Assembly: GCA_050049775.1 (NCBI GenBank)
Contig: JASFVP010000058.1
Coordinates: forward strand, 1 to 22,067
From: JABDQZ01 sp050049775
GTDB lineage: Bacteria > Pseudomonadota > Gammaproteobacteria > Chromatiales > Chromatiaceae
Length of the DNA: 22,067 nt
Direction: 5' to 3'
In this document: positions 7,254 through 14,492 of the stretch, piece by piece
How the letters are laid out: each line of letters begins with the position of its first letter
Position numbering within the stretch: position 1 is the stretch's first letter
Program-made: the position numbers and the translations under genes
The notes under the pieces: generated by a model
Told to the model about the DNA's origin: nothing
Databases searched by the model: none
The model's input: only the letters and a program-made list of their open reading frames with translations

Positions 7254-8201
7254 TTACGCACTCATGACCAGCCAGGCAAGGTAGGCGACATAGCCGACCA
7301 GAAACAGCAGGCCTTCCCTGCGTTTTAGGATGAAGTCGCTGCGCGCCAGTGGCAGTACGGCGATGGCAAAGGCCAGCATGACAGCGATATCCACCCAGGT
7401 GACATTGCCCTGTGGCAGTGGCGCCAGCAAGGCACTTGCGCCGAGTACGCTGAGCAGGTTGAAGATGTTGGAGCCGACCACATTACCGACCGAGATGTCG
7501 CTCATGTTCCTGGCGGCGGCCAGCACGGAGGTCGCCAGCTCCGGCAGGCTGGTGCCGATGGCGATGATGGTCAGGCCGATGACGGCTTCGCTGATGCCGG
7601 CGAAGCGGGCGATCTGGATGGCGCCATCAACCAGGTATTTGCCGCCAATGGTCAGCATGACCAGGCCGACAATAATGAAGATGATTTCACGCAGCAGGCC
7701 ATTGCGCATCGCCGGTATTTCGGCTTCGAAGATTTCCTGCGCAATGGGTCTTGCCTTGCGGGCCTTGAGCACATTGAAGACAGTGAATGCGATGATGCCG
7801 GCAAATAACAACATGCCGTCTGTGCGTGTCAGCCCGGCGTCCAGCATCAGCAGCACAAAGCCCAGCGATGCGGCAATCATGATCGGGATGTCGATGCGCA
7901 CCAGCTTGACGTCGATGCTGATCGGCCGGATCAGCGCGGACAGGCCGAGTATCAGGCCGATGTTGGCGATGTTGGAACCGATGACGTTGCTGATTGAGAC
8001 ATCGGTCTGGCCGATGTAGGCGGCGTTCATGCTCACCGCGAGTTCCGGTGCACTGGTGCCGAAGGCTACGATGGTGAGACCGACCACCAGCGGTGACAGG
8101 CCCAGCCGCAGGCCGAGGTTGGAGCTGCCGCGCACCAGCGCTTCGGCACCGAAGTAAAGGATCAATAGACCAAATGTCGATAAAAAGATTGCGCTGAGCA
8201 T
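7254..8201 (-). CDS. Calcium/sodium antiporter (CaCA superfamily, YrbG-like)
   Basis: The 315-residue inner-membrane exchanger is built of two inverted halves of five helices each. Each half carries the alpha-repeat: AFGTSAPELAVS (GTSAPE at 48-53) with SNVIGSNIANIGLILG in the first, and AIGTSLPELATS (216-221) with GNVVGSNIFNLLSVLG in the second. The paired Glu residues are the ion-binding acids in K+-dependent Na+/Ca2+ exchanger relatives. I start at ATG 8201 (MLSAIFLSTFGLLILYFGAE), with AGG about ten bases ahead, instead of the in-frame ATG at 8246, which only adds a polar tail. The tRNA-Arg repeat ladder lies just upstream on the same strand, so read-through transcription from the tRNA promoter could reach this gene. 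Confidence 0.9.
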   Translation of the reverse strand: MLSAIFLSTFGLLILYFGAEALVRGSSNLGLRLGLSPLVVGLTIVAFGTSAPELAVSMNAAYIGQTDVSISNVIGSNIANIGLILGLSALIRPISIDVKLVRIDIPIMIAASLGFVLLMLDAGLTRTDGMLLFAGIIAFTVFNVLKARKARPIAQEIFEAEIPAMRNGLLREIIFIIVGLVMLTIGGKYLVDGAIQIARFAGISEAVIGLTIIAIGTSLPELATSVLAAARNMSDISVGNVVGSNIFNLLSVLGASALLAPLPQGNVTWVDIAVMLAFAIAVLPLARSDFILKRREGLLFLVGYVAYLAWLVMSA

Positions 8202-8286
8202 GTGTTGCCTGAAGTTTTTCCATTGAATGACTGGCAGTGGCATCACATTCGCTTGCCGGGCATTTTTCTGTCAAGCCTTTCGTGAA

Positions 8287-8626
8287 TGGCGCGCCCGAGA
8301 GGGTGAGATCAAACCGTTATGCCAGTGGCATAACGCAGTTGACCGAACGCCCCGAAGGGGCAGGAAATCCGTCAGGTGGGGGTGCCATGAACAGAGTGAA
8401 TGGCGCGCCCGAGAGGGTGAGGTCAAACCGTTATGCCAGTGGCATAACGCAGTTGACCGAACGCCCCGAAGGGGCAGGAAATCCGTCAGGTGGGGGTGCC
8501 GTGAACAGAGTGAATGGCGCGCCCGAGAGGGTGAGATCAAACCGTTATGCCAGTGGCATAACGCAGTTGATCGAACGCCCGAAGGGCAGGAAATCCGTCA
8601 GGTGGGGGTGCCATGAACAGAGTGAA
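8287..8626 (-). repeat. Tandem repeat ladder carrying tRNA-Arg 3' ends (3 units)
   Basis: Three head-to-tail units (8287-8400, 8401-8514, 8515-8626; 114, 114 and 112 bp) follow the tRNA-Arg gene on its transcribed strand. Each unit contains the last 16 bases of the tRNA including CCA (plus-strand TGGCGCGCCCGAGAGG). Each also contains a 9-bp hairpin (arms CGTTATGCC and GGCATAACG, 8315-8335 in the first) and a short GCCCC-GAA-GGGGC hairpin (8349-8361). In the unit next to the tRNA the short hairpin is GCCC-GAA-GGGC (8577-8587): one base lost from each arm. Open frames through the units are by-products of the periodicity. The layout is like the tRNA-tail repeats after E. coli tyrT. Confidence 0.9.
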
Positions 8627-8703
8627 TGGCGCGCCCGAGAGGATTCGAACCTCTGACTTCACCCTTAGGAGGGGTGCGCTCTATCCTGCTGAGCTACGGG
8701 CGC
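8627..8703 (-). tRNA. tRNA-Arg (anticodon CCT), CCA encoded
   Basis: The minus strand folds as a full cloverleaf. The acceptor stem is GCGCCCG/CGGGCGC, the D-stem GCTC/GAGC and the anticodon stem CACCC/GGGTG with loop CTCCTAA (anticodon CCT). The variable loop is AAGTC, the T-stem AGAGG/CCTCT with loop TTCGAAT, discriminator G, then encoded CCA. It decodes AGG. Its 3' terminal 16 bases recur three times downstream. Confidence 0.97.
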
Positions 8704-8718
8704 ATGATATGAATGTGC

Positions 8719-8747
8719 ATTGTAGTGCCTTTCCGATTTGATCGTAA
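8719..8747 (-). promoter_or_regulatory. Probable sigma-70 promoter of tRNA-Arg
   Basis: On the minus strand TTACGA (8742-8747) and TACAAT (8719-8724) are separated by 17 bases. Transcription would start about 8-9 bases before the mature tRNA 5' end. The -10 matches 5 of 6 consensus bases; the -35 only 3 of 6. Confidence 0.5.
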
Positions 8748-8839
8748 GGCTGTATCGGATCTGGAGGTGCATCGGGCGCGCTCACGCGGCAGTGCCGCTT
8801 CCCCGGCCCAAACCTGTCGGTTCGGGCGTTCGCCAGTGA

Positions 8840-8862
8840 CAAAGCCACGTTAAGTGGCTTTG
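8840..8862. other. Perfect 9-bp hairpin in intergenic DNA
   Basis: CAAAGCCAC (8840-8848) and GTGGCTTTG (8854-8862) form a perfect stem with a five-base loop. There is no T-tract on either side, so a simple intrinsic terminator is not well supported. Confidence 0.5.
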
Positions 8863-8888
8863 CCTTGACTGCGTCAACCCTGGCTCAC

Positions 8889-8924
8889 CCTGCTGAGCTA
8901 CGGGCGCTTTTGAGCTACGGGAGC
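8889..8924 (-). pseudogene. Fragments of a tRNA-Arg 5' end
   Basis: Nineteen bases at 8889-8907 are identical to 8685-8703, the first 19 bases of the tRNA-Arg gene (acceptor 5' strand and D-arm), in the same orientation. Fourteen bases at 8911-8924 repeat the last 14 of these (plus-strand sense) with one mismatch. The rest of the tRNA is missing. They look like remnants of duplication or recombination at the tRNA locus. Confidence 0.7.
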
Positions 8925-9372
8925 TTTATAGGCGCGAGCAATTGTAAGTCATTTCAGCATGGCGCCAAAACCCGCAGCCGTTGTTGTTGGATGATGTGCA
9001 AATCGAAGCTTGCCTGTTGTCGTGTTCAAGCAGGAGTTTGCCAAAGTATGTGCCTGAAAAATCTCAATGTTTGCAGTGGTGCGCCGCTAAACAAGCATAA
9101 GTCTGGCATTTCCGGTTTTTTGTGTGAGCTTGCCAGGGAGTATGGGACCATGACTTGACGAATCCTGAACGTATTTTGATCAGTGCCAGGTGGTTGCGCA
9201 GGTTGTCGCAACGGCTTTCTATGTTTGTAAAACTTTATTTTCATCAGTTTATTGATCTGTGTGGCACTCCACGGCGCGGTACTGATGTATTTTCTATTCC
9301 ATGAATTTATCCGGTAGTGGTGCAGTGGGTCGGCTTCGTTGAAGCGGTCTGGTGTGTCGCCAAGAGCAGTTG
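8925..9372. other. Intergenic region without recognisable gene
   Basis: Apart from a short GTTGCG/CGCAAC inverted repeat near 9195-9215 I see no supported gene, RNA or repeat here. Short open frames run into tRNA fragments or lack ribosome sites and protein-like composition. The promoter of the downstream kinase gene should lie here but no confident -35/-10 pair stands out. Confidence 0.5.
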
Positions 9373-11160
9373 ATGAGCAGTAAGCCTGTAGATACTGAAA
9401 ACAATGACGACTCGCTTCTTTATAGCGAGCAGGTGCGCCTGTTAAGCCACAGCATTCCCACCGGCGCATCCGGCAATTTGTTTGGGGTTCTGATCGTTAC
9501 CTGGGTGATGTGGGAGTCCCTGCCGGTATCCGACTTGCTGGTATGGGCGTTTTTGCTGGTGGCCAGCCAGTTGGTGCGCATCTCGATATTTGTGGCTGTG
9601 TTGCGCACGCCGGGCCGGTTCTCGCAAAGGCATTGGCGCAGCCTGTTGCGCGCCGGCATCTTGCTCGGCGGGGTGGCCTGGGGTTTGTTGCCGCTGTTTC
9701 TGTTCCCGGCCGATTTGCCGCACCAGATATTTCTGGCGTTTGTGTCCGCCGGATTCACCGGCATCGTACTGGTCGGACTCGCGTCTGACCGTGTCTCGGT
9801 ACTGTTGTTCGGTATGCCGTTTATTGTGCCGTTGCTGGTGCGTTTCCTGCTGGAAGGCGGCGAAATACCCACCGCCATCGGCCTGCTGATGATTCCGTAT
9901 CTGGTCTATCTGACAGCGGCTGCCTATCGCGGCGAAGCGGTGTTTCGTGAAAACCTGATGCTGCGGGAGCAGGCCGACCGCCACAGTGCCGAGTTGACCG
10001 TCGCTCGTGATGAGGCGGACCGGGCCAATCAGGCCAAATCCGAGTTTCTTTCCAGTATGAGTCATGAGTTGCGTACACCGCTGAACGCTATCCTGGGGTT
10101 CAGCCAGCTCATGGAAAGAGACGGTAAATTGCACGCCGAGCATCAGGAGTATGTGCACGAGATCCTCAAGGCTGGCCGGCACTTGCTGGACCTGATCAAT
10201 GAGGTGCTGGACCTGGCCAGAATCGAATCCGGCCACCTGGATTTGTCGATCGAGCCGGTGGCTGCGGATCAGGTCGTGGCCGAATGTATCGGCCTGGTAG
10301 CGCCGATGGCTGACAGTTATGGGATCACACTCGGTTCTGGTGAACCGGCCGGCGCGATCGTGCGGGCTGATCGCGTTCGCCTGAAACAGGTATTGCTCAA
10401 CCTGTTGTCCAATGCCATCAAATACAATCGTGAAGCTGGCGAGGTCCATATCGCTACGCAGGTGATCGATGCAGAATATTTGCGTATTCGCGTCAGTGAT
10501 ACCGGCCCCGGGATTTCCGCCACACAACAGGCCGATCTGTTTCAACCTTTCAATCGGCTCGATGCCGGAAACAGTACGATCGAAGGTACCGGCATCGGTC
10601 TGACGATCAGCCGGCACCTTGTTGAAATCATGCATGGCCGGCTGGAATTTGAGAGTTCTCCCGGTGTCGGCAGCAGTTTCTGGATCGAACTGCCCATCGA
10701 ATCAGTCGCGCAACCCGACGAGCATCAGGCCCCTCTGGATACGGTGGTGATCAATGAACCGGTTGCGCCGGTCAGCCACACTGAGGGTGGCCATCGTACC
10801 GTGCTGTACATCGAGGATAACCCGGCCAACCTGAGACTGGTCGAACAGATTGTTGCACGCCTTGAGCACATCCACTTGCTGACAGCCGACAATCCCGCTC
10901 TGGGTATTGAACTGGTTCGAGCGCATCGGCCCGAGCTGATCCTGCTCGATATCAACATGCCCGGCATGGATGGCTATAAGGTGCTGGAAATTCTCAAGGC
11001 AGATGCCGATCTGAAGCACATCCCGGTGGTTGCCGTGACCGCGAAAGCCATGCAGGAAGATATCGAGCACGGCAAGGCGGCGGGTTTTATCGAGTATCTG
11101 ACCAAGCCACTGGACGTGCCCCGGTTTCACACGTTGCTTGAGCAACTGCTTCCGTCCTAG
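9373..11160 (+). CDS. Membrane-bound hybrid sensor histidine kinase/response regulator
   Basis: The product (595 residues from ATG 9373) is a hybrid kinase. The N-terminal sensor is five to six hydrophobic helices (about 34-185) without a recognisable periplasmic domain. A short coiled linker (about 195-222) leads to the HisKA helix with FLSSMSHELRTPLNAILGF (His231). The ATPase domain shows the N box (LLNLLSNAIKYN, about 341-352), G1 (DTGPGIS), F (FQPFNR) and G2 (GTGIGLTIS, 405-413). A C-terminal receiver (about 475-590) has ED at 481-482, Asp526 (LLDINMPGMDGY) and Lys578. There is no output domain, so phosphate must pass to another protein or the receiver acts internally. A GTG at 9352 could add seven residues; ATG 9373 has AAGAG in front. 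The signal is unknown; it precedes the arsenosugar genes by about 100 bases. Confidence 0.92.
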   Translation: MSSKPVDTENNDDSLLYSEQVRLLSHSIPTGASGNLFGVLIVTWVMWESLPVSDLLVWAFLLVASQLVRISIFVAVLRTPGRFSQRHWRSLLRAGILLGGVAWGLLPLFLFPADLPHQIFLAFVSAGFTGIVLVGLASDRVSVLLFGMPFIVPLLVRFLLEGGEIPTAIGLLMIPYLVYLTAAAYRGEAVFRENLMLREQADRHSAELTVARDEADRANQAKSEFLSSMSHELRTPLNAILGFSQLMERDGKLHAEHQEYVHEILKAGRHLLDLINEVLDLARIESGHLDLSIEPVAADQVVAECIGLVAPMADSYGITLGSGEPAGAIVRADRVRLKQVLLNLLSNAIKYNREAGEVHIATQVIDAEYLRIRVSDTGPGISATQQADLFQPFNRLDAGNSTIEGTGIGLTISRHLVEIMHGRLEFESSPGVGSSFWIELPIESVAQPDEHQAPLDTVVINEPVAPVSHTEGGHRTVLYIEDNPANLRLVEQIVARLEHIHLLTADNPALGIELVRAHRPELILLDINMPGMDGYKVLEILKADADLKHIPVVAVTAKAMQEDIEHGKAAGFIEYLTKPLDVPRFHTLLEQLLPS

Positions 11161-11264
11161 ACATCACAATATGCGCTGGTTTCGGTTGCGGCCGAGCCAG
11201 GCCAGTATTGACTGATCAGCGGATTGCGGCATTATTGCGTGACCGAAGCAGAATAAGTGACGAT

Positions 11265-12230
11265 ATGCTCGATTCCAAAGCTTTGCTGTTTCCTTCCGAT
11301 TTCCCGCCACTGCAGCGGCGCTCCGTGAGCACCTTGCAGGTGAATATGGGCATGCGCTGCAACCAGTCCTGTGTGCATTGCCATGTCAACGCCGGACCGC
11401 AACGCAGCGAGATGATGTCGCGCCAGACCGCCGATCAGGTGGTGGAGTTTTTACAGCGTGAGCCGGTCGCGACACTCGACATCACTGGTGGCGCGCCGGA
11501 GTTGAACGACAATTTCAGATATCTGGTGACGGCAGCGGCTGAGCAAGGGTTGCAGGTCATGGACCGCTGCAATCTCACGGTGCTGCAAGAACCCGATCAG
11601 CAGGATCTGGCGGAATTTCTTGCCGAACATCGGGTGGAGGTGATCGCTTCCTTGCCCTGTTATTTGCAGGAGAATGTCGATCAGCAACGCGGCAAGGGCG
11701 TTTTCGATGCCAGCATGCATGCTTTGCGCAAGCTCAATGAACTGGGTTACGGCCAGCAGGATTCCGGCCTGCAACTGAATCTGGTGTATAACCCGGTTGG
11801 CGCCTACCTGCCACCGGGCCAGCAACAGCTGGAAGACGATTACCGCAAGCAACTGCACGAGCGTTTTGGCATTCGTTTCAATCACCTGTTTACCATTACC
11901 AATATGCCGATCAGCCGTTTTGGCAGCTATCTGCAATCCAAGGGCGAGTTCGAGACGTATATGGATCTGTTGAAAAATGCTTTCCAGCCCGACAATCTGG
12001 ATACCGTCATGTGCCGCGACCTGCTCAGCATCGATTGGCAGGGTTATGTCTACGATTGTGATTTCAACCAGATGCTGAACATGCCATTGCATCGCAGTAA
12101 CGGTGGTCGATTGCACATCAGTCAGGTCAACACTGACCGTCTCGAACAACACGACATCCTGGTTGCCGAGCATTGTTATGGCTGCACTGCAGGTCAAGGC
12201 AGCAGTTGTGGAGGTGCGCTCAGTGACTGA
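11265..12230 (+). CDS. arsS: Arsenosugar-biosynthesis radical SAM protein ArsS
   Basis: A radical SAM enzyme with a Cys-rich C-terminal domain, of the family tied to arsenosugar synthesis, in which it is thought to attach a 5'-deoxyadenosyl group to methylated arsenic. The SAM cluster motif is CNQSCVHC (Cys32, 36, 39 from ATG 11265), in the typical context TLQVNMGMRCNQSCVHCHVNAGP. The next landmarks are LDITGGAPELN and MDRCNLTVL. The C-terminal cysteines are in VMCRDLLSIDWQGYVYDCDFNQ and HCYGCTAGQGSSCGG (304, 307, 315). Some members of this family are selenoproteins; here the residues are all encoded as Cys. A TTG at 11208 would add 19 residues; neither start has a strong ribosome site. The 3' end contains the GGAGG ribosome site of the next gene, with which it overlaps. 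Confidence 0.88.
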   Translation: MLDSKALLFPSDFPPLQRRSVSTLQVNMGMRCNQSCVHCHVNAGPQRSEMMSRQTADQVVEFLQREPVATLDITGGAPELNDNFRYLVTAAAEQGLQVMDRCNLTVLQEPDQQDLAEFLAEHRVEVIASLPCYLQENVDQQRGKGVFDASMHALRKLNELGYGQQDSGLQLNLVYNPVGAYLPPGQQQLEDDYRKQLHERFGIRFNHLFTITNMPISRFGSYLQSKGEFETYMDLLKNAFQPDNLDTVMCRDLLSIDWQGYVYDCDFNQMLNMPLHRSNGGRLHISQVNTDRLEQHDILVAEHCYGCTAGQGSSCGGALSD

Positions 12231-12939
12231 GTCAGCACGCTGTTCCATCATTATTCCGTTGCTTAACGATGGCGGCGTGGTATTGCCGTTGCTGCAGTCG
12301 CTACAGGTTTTGCGTGCGCAGGGCCACGAAATCATTGTCGCTGATGGTGGCAGTGAGGATATTCAACTTAATGAACTGCAAACCCTGGTGGACCAGGTGC
12401 TGATCTGCGAGCCGGGGCGCGCGACACAGATGAACCGTGGCGCCGCCGTTGCCAGCGGTGACCTGCTCTGGTTTGTGCATGCCGACAGCAAGCTGGATGC
12501 CGAGTCCGCCATGCGGCAGGTCACCGATTTACCAGGGTCGGACGATGGCTGGGGACGTTTTGATGTGCAGCTGTCCGATGCCGACTGGCGCCTGCGTATC
12601 GTCGCGCGATTGATGAATTGCCGTTCCTGTTTCAGCCGGCTTGCTACTGGAGACCAGGCAATGTTCATCCGTCGCGAGCTGTTTGAACAGGCCGGTGGCT
12701 TTCCCGAGATTCCCCTGATGGAGGACATTGCCTTGAGCAGGACCTTACGCGGCTTGGCGCGTTGCCGTTGTGTACATTCGCCGGCGGTGATCACTTCCAG
12801 CCGGCGCTGGCAACAACAGGGTGTGCTGCGCACCGTCGTACAGATGTGGATACTGCGCCTGGCTTTTTACGCCGGTGTCTCGCCACAGCGGCTGGCGACT
12901 TATTACAAGTCATGCAATACCCCGATGCGCGCATCCTGA
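12223..12939 (+). CDS. Family 2 glycosyltransferase, arsenosugar-biosynthesis type (TIGR04283-like)
   Basis: This 238-residue GT-A fold transferase starts MTESARCSIIIPLLNDGG. Landmarks are IIVADGGSED (nucleotide-sugar loop), GRATQMNRGAAVASGDLLWFVHADSKL (HAD in the DxD position), WGRFDVQL, LATGDQAMFIRR, GGFPEIPLMEDIALSRTLR and a C-terminal VVQMWILRLAFYAGVSPQRLATYY. This matches the rSAM/selenodomain-associated transferase 2 pattern. GTG 12223 is chosen because GGAGG sits eight bases ahead (12210-12214) and because it overlaps the arsS stop by 8 bases; longer frames would lie inside arsS. Its 3' end overlaps the next transferase by 28 bases. Together the three genes form a tightly coupled unit. 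Confidence 0.87.
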   Translation: MTESARCSIIIPLLNDGGVVLPLLQSLQVLRAQGHEIIVADGGSEDIQLNELQTLVDQVLICEPGRATQMNRGAAVASGDLLWFVHADSKLDAESAMRQVTDLPGSDDGWGRFDVQLSDADWRLRIVARLMNCRSCFSRLATGDQAMFIRRELFEQAGGFPEIPLMEDIALSRTLRGLARCRCVHSPAVITSSRRWQQQGVLRTVVQMWILRLAFYAGVSPQRLATYYKSCNTPMRAS

Positions 12940-13553
12940 TCTTTGCCCGGGCACCGGTTGCCGGTCAGGTCAAAACCAGGCTGGCAGCGGATATCGGTGC
13001 CGAGCGGGCCGCACAGCTCTATCGTGAACTGTTGCAACACACACTGGAAGTGGCAGTTGCCGCTCGGTTATGCCCGGTGGTGTGTTATTGCGATCCGGAT
13101 TGCCAGCACGAATTTTTTCAGGAATGGCGTGAACGTGGCGTGCTGCTGGCGGATCAGCAGGGTGATGACCTTGGTGAGCGCATGCAGCATGCCTTGCAAC
13201 AACAGTTACAAGAAGCCGGGCATGCTGTGCTGGTTGGCAGCGATTGCCCGGTGTTGCAGCAGCGACATTTGCAGCTGGCGTTCGACGGACTGCAGGACAG
13301 GCAGGCAGTCATTGCCGGCGCCGAGGATGGCGGTTATGCGTTAATCGGTTTGAAGTCGGCGCCGCGCGAAATTTTCAGCGGCATTGAATGGAGCGGCAGT
13401 GGCGTGTTGCAACAGACGTTACAGCGTTTCCGCCAGTTGAGTTGGCAATGGCGTGAACTGGAAACGCTGTGGGACGTCGATCGACTCGAGGATTTGCAGC
13501 GGCTGGCGGGTTTCGCTGATTATGCCTATGCGATCGCCAGTGACCGTGACTGA
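12912..13553 (+). CDS. DUF2064 nucleotidyl/glycosyltransferase, arsenosugar-biosynthesis type (TIGR04282-like)
   Basis: This 213-residue protein opens MQYPDARILIFARAPVAGQVKTRLAADIG, the nucleotide-binding signature of the TIGR04282 (transferase 1) family, related to MobA/CofC-like nucleotidyltransferases. Further landmarks are LGERMQHALQ, VLVGSDCPVL (SDCP), AGAEDGGYALIGL (metal-binding acids) and TLWDVDRLEDLQRL near the end. The start at 12912 lies 28 bases inside the previous gene; upstream in-frame codons would be entirely within it. No good ribosome site is present, so translation is likely coupled. It converges with flgN, and the last 28 bases of the two genes overlap on opposite strands. 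Confidence 0.87.
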   Translation: MQYPDARILIFARAPVAGQVKTRLAADIGAERAAQLYRELLQHTLEVAVAARLCPVVCYCDPDCQHEFFQEWRERGVLLADQQGDDLGERMQHALQQQLQEAGHAVLVGSDCPVLQQRHLQLAFDGLQDRQAVIAGAEDGGYALIGLKSAPREIFSGIEWSGSGVLQQTLQRFRQLSWQWRELETLWDVDRLEDLQRLAGFADYAYAIASDRD

Positions 13554-14011
13554 CGATAACCCTCGGTCTTGCCACCGTACTGATAAACCGGTTTTTCATA
13601 GCGCTGGCCGGTCAGGATATCCAGTGCGTTGCGGGTTCGGTTGGTGCATTGCGACAGCATGACACCGTTGCGCAGATTCTGTTCGGCCAGGTTTTTTGCC
13701 AGCGTCTGCAAGGTTTTCCAGGCCTTGCGCGCCGGATGTTCCGGCACGAGGCTGGCGTAAAGTCGTTGCACACCGGCGTCATCCAGGGTCAGATCCATGG
13801 AGCAGAGCAGACTGTTTTGTTCAGCCAGTACATTGCCGAGCTGAACCAGAAACTGTTTTTTCTCGGCGACCGTTTTCTCAAGACGTTCCGGGCTGTTGCT
13901 GGCCAAGGCCTCGAATTCATTATCGAGAGCGGAGCTTAATTGTCTCGACAGGGCGATGGCCTTGTTGACGATGTCCGAAAACAACTTCTGTTTTGCATTG
14001 TCTGTCTGCAT
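13526..14011 (-). CDS. flgN: FlgN-family flagellar export chaperone
   Basis: A 161-residue, almost wholly helical soluble protein (MQTDNAKQKLFSDIVNKAIALSRQLSSALDNEFEALAS, then EKKQFLVQLGNVLAEQNSLL and a NRTRNALDILTGQRYEKPVYQYGG tail). FlgN keeps the hook-filament junction proteins FlgK and FlgL unfolded and delivers them to the export gate. The identification rests on the helical pattern, the NxxxLxxLTGQ-type segment (RTRNALDILTGQ) and position: ten bases after flgM in the same operon. The C-terminal 9 codons overlap the end of the convergent transferase gene. Confidence 0.85.
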   Translation of the reverse strand: MQTDNAKQKLFSDIVNKAIALSRQLSSALDNEFEALASNSPERLEKTVAEKKQFLVQLGNVLAEQNSLLCSMDLTLDDAGVQRLYASLVPEHPARKAWKTLQTLAKNLAEQNLRNGVMLSQCTNRTRNALDILTGQRYEKPVYQYGGKTEGYRQSRSLAIA

Positions 14012-14021
14012 GTTTCTGTCC

Positions 14022-14375
14022 TCAGCTGGTATTACCTGCCTGTTTGACGCCAGCCAGTTCCTGCTCGGAAGTCAGCAGTTTGTTTGCGGTGCTTTTCTCA
14101 TTGACCTCATAACTGCCGGTCGAGATCTGTAACTGCATCGCATCGACTGCCTGGGCGTCGACTACAGGCAAGCTGGCAATGTGATTTTCCAGTTCCTGTA
14201 ACTGTGTTGCTGAAGCGGTCAGTTGCAGTGAATCACTTCCTTGTGATTGACCGGTTCTGGCTGCTTTGCCGCTGCCGGACTGTTGACCGGAGGTCTTGTC
14301 AGTACCTTTGGCGGACTGTTTCTTGTTAACCTCCGAAACGCCGGAGCCTGTATTTCTCGTGATTCCAATTGCCAT
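14022..14375 (-). CDS. flgM: Anti-sigma-28 factor FlgM
   Basis: 117 residues starting MAIGITRNTGSGVSEVNKK. The N-terminal two thirds are low-complexity Ser/Gly/Lys/Gln, the disordered part that is exported. The C-terminal sigma-binding half has LQLTASATQLQELENHIASLPVVDAQAVDAMQLQISTGSYEVNEKSTANKLLTSEQELAG, typical of FlgM. It holds FliA inactive until hook completion. ATG 14375 has AGGTG with six-base spacing; a GTG three codons upstream is less likely. A sigma-28-like promoter lies about 40 bases upstream, so it can be transcribed both by read-through from flgA and by the sigma factor it inhibits. Confidence 0.93.
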   Translation of the reverse strand: MAIGITRNTGSGVSEVNKKQSAKGTDKTSGQQSGSGKAARTGQSQGSDSLQLTASATQLQELENHIASLPVVDAQAVDAMQLQISTGSYEVNEKSTANKLLTSEQELAGVKQAGNTS

Positions 14376-14413
14376 TATTTTCACCTGTCAACATTCTTAA
14401 GGACTCCCTTTTC

Positions 14414-14440
14414 ATAACGACAAAATGGCCAGTTTCTTTA
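14414..14440 (-). promoter_or_regulatory. Sigma-28 (FliA)-type promoter of flgM
   Basis: On the minus strand TAAA (14437-14440), exactly 15 bases, then GTCGTTAT (14414-14421). Consensus is TAAA-N15-GCCGATAA, so the -10 matches at 5 of 8. The site is about 40 bases before the flgM start. Confidence 0.6.
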
Positions 14441-14492
14441 ACAGTTTAATTCCCCAAAAGATACTCTAAGTATTTGTTTTTAGGAAAAAATC

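Noticed and set aside
8287..8626. CRISPR array, because of regular repeat spacing.
   Set aside because: The units are near-identical throughout, with no variable spacers, and are tied to the tRNA 3' end; no cas genes nearby.
8227..8656. Two overlapping plus-strand open frames (129 and 139 codons) with internal 38-residue repeats, and a minus-strand one.
   Set aside because: They exist because a 114-bp unit is divisible by three; they read through tRNA 3' ends and hairpins, and the last unit (112 bp) shifts the frame.
8865..9158. Plus-strand 97-codon open frame.
   Set aside because: It runs through tRNA fragments, has unusual Cys-rich composition and no ribosome site.
11160..11264. In-frame upstream TTG start (11208) for arsS and a possible short hairpin near 11175-11200.
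   Set aside because: No convincing ribosome site and the added 19 residues are not needed by the family; the stem has mismatches and no T-tract.
14461..14473. Small ATACT-CTA-AGTAT hairpin between flgA and flgM with a run of T on the minus strand.
   Set aside because: The stem is only 5 bp and A/T-rich, too weak to call a terminator.
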